Shown piece by piece: positions 57,146 through 64,000 of a DNA stretch of 64,000 nucleotides. The stretch covers positions 124,001-188,000 of the forward strand of contig NZ_JBBCMA010000007.1 of assembly GCF_037152535.1 (NCBI RefSeq), in the 5' to 3' direction. This DNA is from Leclercia sp. AS011. GTDB taxonomy: Bacteria > Pseudomonadota > Gammaproteobacteria > Enterobacterales > Enterobacteriaceae. Made by a program: the position numbers and the translations under genes. Under the pieces are notes generated by a model. The model saw only the letters and a list, made by a program, of their open reading frames with translations. It made no database searches and was not told the DNA's origin. Within the stretch, counting starts at the first letter, position 1; each line of letters opens with the position of its first letter.

Positions 57146-59233
57146 TTAATACGGCGTGCGCTTCAAACGCCGGATCAACCAGATCCCATGATGCGGACGC
57201 TGACGCCATGCCACTGACGAAATAGTGTGCATGGTGTTCAGATGCCCCAGTACGCGCTGAAGGTGTTGCTCCAGCGTGCTCATGGGGCCTTGCGTCAGGG
57301 TCTCTGGCGCTTCCAGAATATTGCTGTCCCCACTCTCACCCGGCGCGTCATACTCCAGACGCTGCTGACAGCGCTGAAGCGCAATTTCACACGACTGCAG
57401 ATAACGCTGCGCCAGATCTGGCGTCAGCATCGTATGCTCCCGCGCCAGCGTCGTCATGGCGTTGATATGCTCGACGATAAACTGGCTGTGCGTTACCCAC
57501 AGCTTCATATCCGCCAGATACGCCGAATTGAAGCCCGGCTCCTGCATCGCCTGGTTGAGGGAGTTGAACAGGGCGTTGTGCGCCTGGTTGACCTTCATGC
57601 GCTGCCAGGCCAGGGGTGTCGGCTGCGGATCGTCGCTGAGGATCAGGCGGATAGCCTCCTGATCGGCCTCCAGCGCGTCGTGAGCGTTCTGGCGCAGCAG
57701 CCCGCTCTGCCACTGCGGCCACAGCCAGACCATCCCGCCGAAGGCAATCAGGCAGCCAATCAGGGTATCGGCCAGCCGGGCGATAATAAACTGCTCGCCG
57801 TTCAGGGTCAGCAGCTGCAGGGTATACACCGCCGTAACCGTAAAGCCCACCGTCGCCCAGCCGTAGCTCTTGCGAATGATCAGGTAGCTCACCAGGGTTA
57901 CCATCAGCATGCCGGCAAGGGTGTACCCCTCCGGGACGTGGAAGTGCAGAGTGACACCGGCGATAATCAGTCCCGCCAGGGTCCCGGCCGCCCGGTGGAG
58001 AATTCGCACCCGCGTCGCGCTGTAGCCGTTTTGCGTCACCAGCAGCACGGTCATTAAGATCCAGTAGGGTTTTGGCAGGTGCAGCGCCACGCCCATCAGG
58101 CTGGCGATACTCAGCATCACGCTGATGCGCGCCGCGTTACGCAGGGCGGCAGATTTTAGCGACAGGTAGCTTCTCAGGGCGGGGAGCAGCGGCAGCCGTT
58201 TCTGTTTGTCAGCCATCAGGTCGCGCGGATAGAGCGGACGCTGCGTGCGCAGCACGCGGGCAATCCGGCTGAAGTGCCAGGCGCAAAACTGCCCCACCGG
58301 GTTATCAGGGTGCTGACGGGCGATTTTCTCCAGCGCGCCAAGCTGCTTGTCCATAGAGAAACGGGTGGGGTAGCGATGATAGAGAATGTCGTCGGCCAGC
58401 ACCCGCAGACGGGCCGCAACGGTCTGCGCGTTCCAGCGGATCACCGCTTCGGCGTGGCTGCGCTCCACCAGCTTTTGCACCTCCTTCGGGTGATGCAGGC
58501 TGACGGAGATGTGCTCCTGCAGATCCAGCCCCACCTGGAAGGTGCGCAGCAGGCGTTTGTATTCATGATTTCTGTTGGCCGCCAGCATATGCAGCTGCTG
58601 ATAGCAGAGGCTGATCAGGTCCACCACCTTCTGCTGGCGGGCCAGCAGCGGCGGCAACGATTTTTCAGGATCGGTGTGCTGCGTCAGCAGGGTGTATTTG
58701 GCTTCGCAATACTCTGCCAGCTGTTGATAGAGCACGCTCAGCGACTCTCGCAACGGCTGTTCGCGCCACATCCAGAACCAGAACCAGTTAAACAGCCCGT
58801 ACCAGAGGGTGCCCAGCGTATAGAGGAGTAGCGGCTCCCAGACCGGCATGTTCCCCGCCAGACTCAGGGTAAAGATAGCCGCAATCAGCGAGGCGGGCAG
58901 CAGCCGGGCATGCAGGGCGCTGATCTCAGCCGTGACCCCCAGCGTCATCGCCAGCACGGTCAGAATGAGGGGCAGCGGAATATCCCGGGCCAGCAACAGC
59001 TGCACGGCCAGGCTACAGCCGGCGAACAGGCAGCCGCCAATGGTCAGGCGTTTAAAAAAGCGTTTATGCGGGGTGTCCAGACCGGCAATGTTGCAGCAGG
59101 CAGGAACGAGAGAAAAGAGCAGACCTTGTTGCAGATGACCGAAGATCAAACCCACAGCCACGGGGAGACACAACACCAGGGTTTGCCGCAGTGCGTAGTT
59201 AACTTCCGGGTGATAAATGAGCCTGCGCCACAT
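57146..59233 (-). CDS. yhfK: FUSC/YccS-family inner-membrane protein YhfK
   Basis: Predicted inner-membrane protein of the YccS/YhfK (FUSC) group, related to aromatic acid efflux proteins; substrate not known. 695 aa (E. coli 696). Two blocks of about six hydrophobic segments (residues about 15-155 and 375-510) are separated by a helical soluble region with the stretch EVQKLVERSHAEAVIRW, and a soluble C-terminus follows. Downstream of crp on the same strand, with the crp terminator between. Confidence 0.93.
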   Translation of the reverse strand: MWRRLIYHPEVNYALRQTLVLCLPVAVGLIFGHLQQGLLFSLVPACCNIAGLDTPHKRFFKRLTIGGCLFAGCSLAVQLLLARDIPLPLILTVLAMTLGVTAEISALHARLLPASLIAAIFTLSLAGNMPVWEPLLLYTLGTLWYGLFNWFWFWMWREQPLRESLSVLYQQLAEYCEAKYTLLTQHTDPEKSLPPLLARQQKVVDLISLCYQQLHMLAANRNHEYKRLLRTFQVGLDLQEHISVSLHHPKEVQKLVERSHAEAVIRWNAQTVAARLRVLADDILYHRYPTRFSMDKQLGALEKIARQHPDNPVGQFCAWHFSRIARVLRTQRPLYPRDLMADKQKRLPLLPALRSYLSLKSAALRNAARISVMLSIASLMGVALHLPKPYWILMTVLLVTQNGYSATRVRILHRAAGTLAGLIIAGVTLHFHVPEGYTLAGMLMVTLVSYLIIRKSYGWATVGFTVTAVYTLQLLTLNGEQFIIARLADTLIGCLIAFGGMVWLWPQWQSGLLRQNAHDALEADQEAIRLILSDDPQPTPLAWQRMKVNQAHNALFNSLNQAMQEPGFNSAYLADMKLWVTHSQFIVEHINAMTTLAREHTMLTPDLAQRYLQSCEIALQRCQQRLEYDAPGESGDSNILEAPETLTQGPMSTLEQHLQRVLGHLNTMHTISSVAWRQRPHHGIWLIRRLKRTPY

Positions 59234-59244
59234 GGGGATAGAGA

Positions 59245-59283
59245 CAAAAACGGCGTGTCATCCTGCGATGCCACGCCGTTTTA
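59245..59283 (-). terminator. crp terminator
   Basis: AAAACGGCGTG (59247-59257) pairs with CACGCCGTTTT (59272-59282). On the minus strand the stem is followed by TTTTTGTC, just after the crp stop. Confidence 0.8.
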
Positions 59284-59289
59284 GCGGAA

Positions 59290-59922
59290 TTAACGTGTTC
59301 CGTAAACCACGATGGTTTTACCGTGGGCAGAAATCAGGTTTTGATCTTCCAGCATTTTCAGGATACGACCCACTGTCTCACGAGAACATCCGACGATCTG
59401 ACCAATTTCCTGACGGGTAATTTTAATTTGCATACCGTCCGGGTGGGTCATGGCGTCTGGCTGTTTCGCCAGGTTCAGCAGGGTCTGAGCGATGCGGCCC
59501 GTTACGTCGAGGAAGGCGAGGTTACCCACTTTCTCGGACGTGACCTGCAGACGGCGAGCCATCTGCGAAGAGAGGCGCATCAGGATGTCCGGGTTGACCT
59601 GGATCAGCTGGCGGAATTTCTTATAAGAGATCTCAGCCACTTCACAGGCAGTTTTAGCACGAACCCAGGCGCTACGCTCCTGACCTTCTTCAAACAGGCC
59701 CAGTTCGCCGATGAAATCTCCCTGATTCAGGTAAGAGAGGATCATCTCTTTACCTTCTTCATCTTTGATCAGCACTGCCACTGAGCCTTTGACGATGTAA
59801 TACAACGTTTCCGCTTTTTCACCCTGGTGAATCAGCGTGCTCTTCGATGGGTACTTATGAATATGGCAATGAGACAAGAACCATTCGAGAGTCGGGTCTG
59901 TTTGCGGTTTGCCAAGCACCAT
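59290..59922 (-). CDS. crp: cAMP receptor protein
   Basis: Global regulator; with cAMP binds TGTGA-N6-TCACA. 210 aa, as in E. coli. Cyclic nucleotide domain with [20 protein letters not shown] and C-terminal helix-turn-helix ([20 protein letters not shown]). Several CRP-like sites occur in this window (malT, pckA, ppiA, crp). Divergent from yhfA. Confidence 0.98.
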   Translation of the reverse strand: MVLGKPQTDPTLEWFLSHCHIHKYPSKSTLIHQGEKAETLYYIVKGSVAVLIKDEEGKEMILSYLNQGDFIGELGLFEEGQERSAWVRAKTACEVAEISYKKFRQLIQVNPDILMRLSSQMARRLQVTSEKVGNLAFLDVTGRIAQTLLNLAKQPDAMTHPDGMQIKITRQEIGQIVGCSRETVGRILKMLEDQNLISAHGKTIVVYGTR

Positions 59923-60231
59923 GCGCTGTTATCCTCTGTTATAAGCTGTCTCCAGAGTCTGGCTCTGTACCTGTACTCTGGGGTTACAATCGAATTCTTT
60001 CCCCTGCCTGGGGACTGGCTGTCACAATAATTAGCAGCCTGTAATGTGTGATGTCCTCTGCATACATGTGCAACGTCAATGTATTACTGTAGCATCTCGA
60101 CTGTTTTAGCATAGCTTTTGCCGCCTGTCTCCTGGTGTCTCGCTTCAGCTTGATGCAGGTCGACTTCCGTTGTCAGAATTGTTACTGACGCGTAATCTGT
60201 CAGGAAAAATGCACTCCTGGAGTTAATACAA
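59923..60231. other. crp-yhfA divergent intergenic region
   Basis: 309 bp with no gene. It carries the long crp leader and CRP autoregulation site; the block TCAATGTATTACTGTAGCAT is nearly identical to E. coli as I recall it. A divergent RNA start toward yhfA is known in E. coli. Confidence 0.75.
60047..60062. promoter_or_regulatory. CRP autoregulatory site
   Basis: TGTGATGTCCTCTGCA keeps the left half TGTGA and weak right half, as in the E. coli crp site (TGTGACGTCCTTTGCA), within the crp leader. Confidence 0.7.
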
Positions 60232-60636
60232 ATGCAAGCACGTGTGAAATGGGTTGAAGGGTTAACGTTCCTCGGTGAGTCGGCTTCCGGGCACCAGATT
60301 TTGATGGATGGCAACTCCGGTGACAAAGCGCCAAGTCCGATGGAAGTGGTCCTGATGGCGGCAGGCGGATGCAGCGCGATCGACGTGGTGTCGATCCTGC
60401 AAAAAGGGCGTCATGATGTGACTGACTGCGAAGTAAAACTGACCTCAGAGCGTCGTGAAGAGGCACCGCGCCTGTTCACCCATATCAATCTTCACTTCGT
60501 GGTGACCGGTAAAGAGCTGAAAGACGCGGCGGTATCCCGTGCGGTGGATCTCTCAGCCGAGAAGTACTGCTCCGTGGCGCTGATGCTGGAGAAAGCGGTC
60601 AAGATTACCCACTCGTATGAAGTGATCGGGGCGTAA
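60232..60636 (+). CDS. yhfA: OsmC-family protein YhfA
   Basis: Cytoplasmic member of the OsmC/Ohr peroxidase superfamily; natural substrate unknown. 134 aa, as in E. coli. The two conserved cysteines are Cys47 (AAGGCSAIDV) and Cys113 (EKYCSVAL). Divergent from crp. Ends before a REP. Confidence 0.94.
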   Translation: MQARVKWVEGLTFLGESASGHQILMDGNSGDKAPSPMEVVLMAAGGCSAIDVVSILQKGRHDVTDCEVKLTSERREEAPRLFTHINLHFVVTGKELKDAAVSRAVDLSAEKYCSVALMLEKAVKITHSYEVIGA

Positions 60637-60643
60637 TCCCATT

Positions 60644-60669
60644 GCCCGGTAGGCGTAGCGCCACCGGGC
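60644..60669. repeat. REP palindrome between yhfA and prkB
   Basis: GCCCGGTAGGCGTAGCGCCA... at 60644-60669, one unit of the same family as at 14517-14542, between convergent genes. Confidence 0.85.
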
Positions 60670-60677
60670 AAAAATCC

Positions 60678-61547
60678 TCAATCGATCTTCTTGCCTTCCA
60701 TCAACCGCTGCACCAGCGGCGTCATGATTAACTCCATCGCCAGCCCCATCTTCCCGCCCGGGACCACCAGCGTATTGATGTGCGAAATAAACGAACCCTG
60801 CAGCATCGCCAGCAGCCAGGGGTAATCGATATTGTCCAGATTGCGGAAATGGATCACCACGAAGCTCTCGTCCAGCGACGGGATGCCTTTGGCAGCAAAG
60901 GGGTTAGAGGTATCCACGGTCGGGACGCGCTGGAAGTTAATGTGGGTGCGGGAAAACTGCGGCGTCAGGAAGTTGATGTAATCCTCCATCGAGCGCACCA
61001 CGGAGTCCATCACCGCCTCGCGGGAGTGGCCGCGTTCGCTGGTATCCCGCGTCAGCTTCTGGATCCACTCCAGGTTCACAATAGGGACTACACCTACCAG
61101 CAGATCGACATGGCGCGCCACGTCGTGCTGTGGCGTCACCACCCCGCCATGCAGGCCTTCATAAAACAGCACGTCGGTGGGTTCCGGCAGGGGCTGCCAG
61201 GGGGTGAAGGTGCCCGGCACCTGGTTCCAGGGGACCGCTTCGTCATAGGTATGCAGGTATTTGCGCGCCTGGCCGGTGCCGCTTCGCCCGTATTCGGCGA
61301 AGGTTTGCTCCAGCAGGCCAAAGTCGTTGGCATCCGGGCCAAAGTAGCTGATGTGTTTGCCCATATCCCGGGCTTTGCGGATAGCCATGTCCATCTCAGG
61401 ACGGGTGTAGCGGTGAAAGCTGTCGCCTTCCACTTCCGCGGCGCGCAGATGCAGCTGGGAGAAGATCTTACGAAAAGCGAGGCTGGTGGTGGTGGTACCT
61501 GCACCACTCGACCCTGTAACGGCAATAACCGGATGTCTGGCGGACAT
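60678..61547 (-). CDS. prkB: phosphoribulokinase-like protein PrkB
   Basis: 289 aa, as in E. coli. Member of the phosphoribulokinase/uridine kinase P-loop family, but the loop at residues 12-19 reads GSSGAGTT, with Thr where the Walker A lysine is expected. HRYTRPEMDMAIRKARD and YEGLHGGVVTPQHDVA are family blocks. There is no RuBisCO context; function is open. Last gene of yheT-yheU-prkB on this strand. Confidence 0.93.
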   Translation of the reverse strand: MSARHPVIAVTGSSGAGTTTTSLAFRKIFSQLHLRAAEVEGDSFHRYTRPEMDMAIRKARDMGKHISYFGPDANDFGLLEQTFAEYGRSGTGQARKYLHTYDEAVPWNQVPGTFTPWQPLPEPTDVLFYEGLHGGVVTPQHDVARHVDLLVGVVPIVNLEWIQKLTRDTSERGHSREAVMDSVVRSMEDYINFLTPQFSRTHINFQRVPTVDTSNPFAAKGIPSLDESFVVIHFRNLDNIDYPWLLAMLQGSFISHINTLVVPGGKMGLAMELIMTPLVQRLMEGKKID

Positions 61548-61577
61548 AGCAACTCCCTGAGTGGAAAGAGGTCGCGG

Positions 61578-61796
61578 TTAACCGCGAAATTGATTGCGAG
61601 GCATGATGTTGACGGTTTCGTGCAGCTCGGACCATACGACCAGCACCTCACCGCTTTGCAGCTGGCGCCTGACGTCGGCGACCTTCTGCTCAAGCGAAAG
61701 CTCCTGTTCACCATAATCGGTGCCTTCGCGTAACACAAAGCTTTCAATCAGATTATCCAGCGTTTCGGGAGCCAGATCTTGCCAGGGAATAATCAT
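61578..61796 (-). CDS. yheU: conserved small protein YheU (UPF0270)
   Basis: 72 aa, matching E. coli YheU (72 aa): [20 protein letters not shown], then [20 protein letters not shown]. Function unknown. Its ATG at 61796 overlaps the yheT stop (ATGA); the open frame further upstream is inside yheT. Next is prkB, 30 bp on. Confidence 0.94.
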   Translation of the reverse strand: MIIPWQDLAPETLDNLIESFVLREGTDYGEQELSLEQKVADVRRQLQSGEVLVVWSELHETVNIMPRNQFRG

Positions 61797-62815
61797 CTTA
61801 TCGGTTCCAGGTATGTGGTCAGCCAGTCCGGGATACGCGTTTCCAGCCACATGGTCGGGCGACGCAGCGTGCCGCCGACAAAGCCCACGTGCCCGCCATG
61901 TTCGGTCAGCTGGTACTGCACGTTAGCGGGCAGAAACGCCTGCGCCGGTATTGAGTGATGATCCATAAAGGGATCGTCTTTCGCGTGAATAATCAGCACC
62001 GGTTTGGTGATCTTGCTCAGCACCGGCATGGCGCTGCACTGACGATAGTAGTCAATAGCATCGGCAAAGCCGTGAATTTTGGCGGTGATCAGATCGTCAA
62101 ATTCGCGGATGCGGCGCACTTTCTTCAGCTGCTGCAGACTGACCGGCAGCGTATCCGGGTAAGCTTTCAGTTTGCGTGCCGCATTGGCTTTGAGCAAGTT
62201 CAGCAGATAGCGCTGATAAACACGCGAAAAGCCCTTCTCCATATGATAGCTGCAGTGCTCCAGCATGAACGGAGCAGAGACGATGGCGGCGGCGTCCAGC
62301 GGGATGTTGTCGCCCTCTTTTGCCAGCAGGCAGGCGAGCATATTTCCGCCCAGCGAATAGCCTACCGCCGCGGTAGGGGCCGGGCCGTGGGTCTCTGCCA
62401 GCCAGCGCAGGAACCAGGTGCCATCTTCCGTTTCGCCGGAGTGATAGATGCGTTTCTGGCGATTGGGTTCGCCGCTGCATCCGCGAAAGTGCATTACGAC
62501 GCCCAGCCAGCCGCGCGCTTTCGCCGCCTGGATCAGGCCGTGAGCATAGGGGCTGTGCAGGCTGCCCTCCAGACCATGAAAGACCACCAGACGAGGTTTG
62601 TGCCGGGCCTGAAGCGGATCTTCACTCCAGGCTAAATCAACGAAATCATCATCCGGCAGGTCAAGGCGCTGCCAGACGGGGGTAAAAAGCACTTTACGGC
62701 GGATGAGACGCGGCAGCATGGTCTGCAGGTGTCGATTCGACACCCCCCGCATGGGCACAAATTCTGCACTCTCGTCGGCTGCAATGTTGAAATCTGAGGG
62801 AATGATTTGGGTCAT
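61793..62815 (-). CDS. yheT: alpha/beta hydrolase YheT
   Basis: 340 aa, as in E. coli. AB-hydrolase 4 group with nucleophile Ser154 (GYSLGGNML), an Asp in HAKDDPFMD and a His in [12 protein letters not shown]. Hydrolase activity on esters is likely; substrate unknown. First gene of yheT-yheU-prkB, divergent from mdcA (from yheS in E. coli). Confidence 0.94.
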   Translation of the reverse strand: MTQIIPSDFNIAADESAEFVPMRGVSNRHLQTMLPRLIRRKVLFTPVWQRLDLPDDDFVDLAWSEDPLQARHKPRLVVFHGLEGSLHSPYAHGLIQAAKARGWLGVVMHFRGCSGEPNRQKRIYHSGETEDGTWFLRWLAETHGPAPTAAVGYSLGGNMLACLLAKEGDNIPLDAAAIVSAPFMLEHCSYHMEKGFSRVYQRYLLNLLKANAARKLKAYPDTLPVSLQQLKKVRRIREFDDLITAKIHGFADAIDYYRQCSAMPVLSKITKPVLIIHAKDDPFMDHHSIPAQAFLPANVQYQLTEHGGHVGFVGGTLRRPTMWLETRIPDWLTTYLEPIR

Positions 62816-63042
62816 AAAGGTGATGCTAATTATTGTCTGTTATTTACGATAGCTTCCGAATTGTACCCCGTTTAGCCTGGTTTTCCGAAACATGAACTGA
62901 TCCCTATCAAAAATATTTACCTTGATTATTACTCTCAGGCTAATGATTCACCTCTACGCTTAATTGATGACTTTCTCGCCAGGGTGCAGACTTTACTCAA
63001 CGTTAAGCAAATCTAAAGATGTGCTGAATCAGGAGGTTAACA
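62816..63042. other. yheT-mdcA divergent intergenic region
   Basis: 227 bp, AT-rich in comparison with its flanks. AGGAGG at 63031-63036 serves mdcA. No operator that I can name; a LysR-type site for an MdcR regulator might be here. Confidence 0.5.
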
Positions 63043-64000
63043 ATGTTATCAGGGCAAACACCAGCCCGGAACTGGAACACGCGTCGCACTGAAAAAGCGC
63101 GCCGCCTGGCTTCCGTCCCGGTGCAGGGCAAGGTACTGCCAACAGGCGACCTTGTCGCCATGCTGGAAAAACTGATCGCCCCAGGCGACAAAGTCGTACT
63201 GGAAGGGAATAACCAGAAACAGGCAGATTTTCTTTCACGATCCCTCGCCGAAGTGAACCCGCAAATCGTTCACGACCTGCATATGATTATGCCGAGCGTG
63301 GGCCGCAGCGAGCACCTGGATATTTTTGAAAAGGGTATCGCCCGCAAACTCGATTTCTCCTTCTCTGGTACCCAAAGCCTGCGTATTTCGCAGCTGCTGG
63401 AAGACGGGCAACTGGAGATTGGTGCCATCCACACCTACATCGAACTCTACTCCCGCCTGTATGTGGATCTGTCGCCAAACGTGGCGCTGATTGCCGGTTT
63501 TAAAGCGGACCGTAAAGGTAACCTCTATACCGGTGCCAGCACCGAGGATACCCCGGCGCTGGTCGAAGCCGCCGCCTTCCACGACGGCATCGTCATCGCC
63601 CAGGTGAACGAGCTGGTGGACGACGAGTGCGATCTGCCGCGCGTGGATATCCCCGGCTCCTGGATCGATTTCGTGGTAGTGGCGGACAAGCCGTTCTTTA
63701 TCGAACCGCTGTTCACCCGTGACCCGCGCCTGATCAAACAGGAACATATCCTGATGGCGATGATGGCCATCAAAGGCATCTATGCGGAACACCAGGTTCA
63801 GTCGCTGAACCACGGTATCGGCTTCAACACTGCCGCCATTGAACTGCTGCTGCCGACCTACGGCGAACAGCTCGGCCTGAAAGGCAAAATCTGTAAACAC
63901 TGGACGCTGAACCCGCATCCAACGCTGATCCCCGCCATTGAAAGCGGCTGGGTCGAAAGCGTGCACTGCTTCGGCGGCGAGCTGGGGATGGAGGAGTATA
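63043..64000 (+). CDS. mdcA: malonate decarboxylase alpha subunit, N-terminal part (3' end outside window)
   Basis: MdcA transfers the acyl-carrier subunit between acetyl and malonyl, the first step of biotin-independent malonate decarboxylation. The visible 319 residues start MLSGQTPARNWNTRRTEKAR behind AGGAGG and contain blocks typical of Klebsiella-type MdcA: VLEGNNQKQADFLSR, LHDLHMIMPSVGR-like, EDTPALVEA, VDIPGSWIDFVV, SLNHGIGFNTAAIELLLPTY and WTLNPHPTLIPAIESGW. The full protein is about 550 aa, so about 230 are off the edge. The rest of mdcBCDEFGH is expected to the right. Confidence 0.92.
   Translation, partial: MLSGQTPARNWNTRRTEKARRLASVPVQGKVLPTGDLVAMLEKLIAPGDKVVLEGNNQKQADFLSRSLAEVNPQIVHDLHMIMPSVGRSEHLDIFEKGIARKLDFSFSGTQSLRISQLLEDGQLEIGAIHTYIELYSRLYVDLSPNVALIAGFKADRKGNLYTGASTEDTPALVEAAAFHDGIVIAQVNELVDDECDLPRVDIPGSWIDFVVVADKPFFIEPLFTRDPRLIKQEHILMAMMAIKGIYAEHQVQSLNHGIGFNTAAIELLLPTYGEQLGLKGKICKHWTLNPHPTLIPAIESGWVESVHCFGGELGMEEY

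Overview
The window is enterobacterial core chromosome. Nearly every gene has a recognisable Escherichia coli counterpart in the same order, from the 3' half of glgP to yheT. Two departures suggest Enterobacter, Lelliottia or a Klebsiella-type relative rather than E. coli: a cytosine deaminase gene sits between nirB and tsgA, and a malonate decarboxylase gene (mdcA) opens at the right edge beside yheT. Loci I recall at these positions in E. coli K-12 are missing: rtcBA/rtcR between glpR and malT, yhgA between bioH and feoC, yhgE between pckA and hslO, and the yhf/frl cluster near trpS-cysG. The genus call is inference from gene content.

Layout. 1-5 kb: end of glgP, glpD, and divergent glpEGR (glycerol phosphate metabolism and its repressor). 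5-13 kb: malT divergent from malPQ (maltodextrin use), with MalT boxes and a CRP site between them. 13-17 kb: gntT, nfuA, gntX, bioH and a small secreted protein. 17-23 kb: feoABC (ferrous iron uptake), yhgF/tex, greB. 23-28 kb: ompR-envZ, pckA, hslO. 28-35 kb: hslR-yrfG, igaA, nudE, mrcA. 35-38.5 kb: hofMNOPQ (type IV pilus-like DNA uptake genes). 38.8-45.2 kb: aroK-aroB-damX-dam-rpe-gph-trpS. 45-51 kb: yhfL and nirBDC-cysG (nitrite reduction, nitrite transport and siroheme synthesis). 51-57 kb: codA, tsgA, ppiA, yhfG-fic-pabA, argD. 57-63 kb: yhfK, crp, yhfA, prkB-yheU-yheT. 63-64 kb: start of mdcA.

Regulation can be read directly at many promoters: a near-consensus GlpR operator at glpD; three MalT boxes at malP; two GntR operators about 140 bp apart at gntT; a Fur-like box at feoA; a consensus FNR site plus a NarL/NarP 7-2-7 site 28 bp upstream at nirB; an ARG-box-like site at argD; and CRP-like sites at malT, pckA, ppiA and crp. 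Short REP palindromes of one sequence family occur at eight intergenic places plus one degenerate copy at the feoC end; several coincide with terminators and one supplies the argD stop codon.

I found no phage, insertion sequence, CRISPR array, rRNA or tRNA, and no convincing new multi-gene system. The items most worth a second look are the yhfG-fic pair with a degraded Fic motif, the isolated codA with an inverted repeat upstream, the secreted small protein beside feoC, the mdcA insertion point, and a terminator-like hairpin between nirD and nirC.
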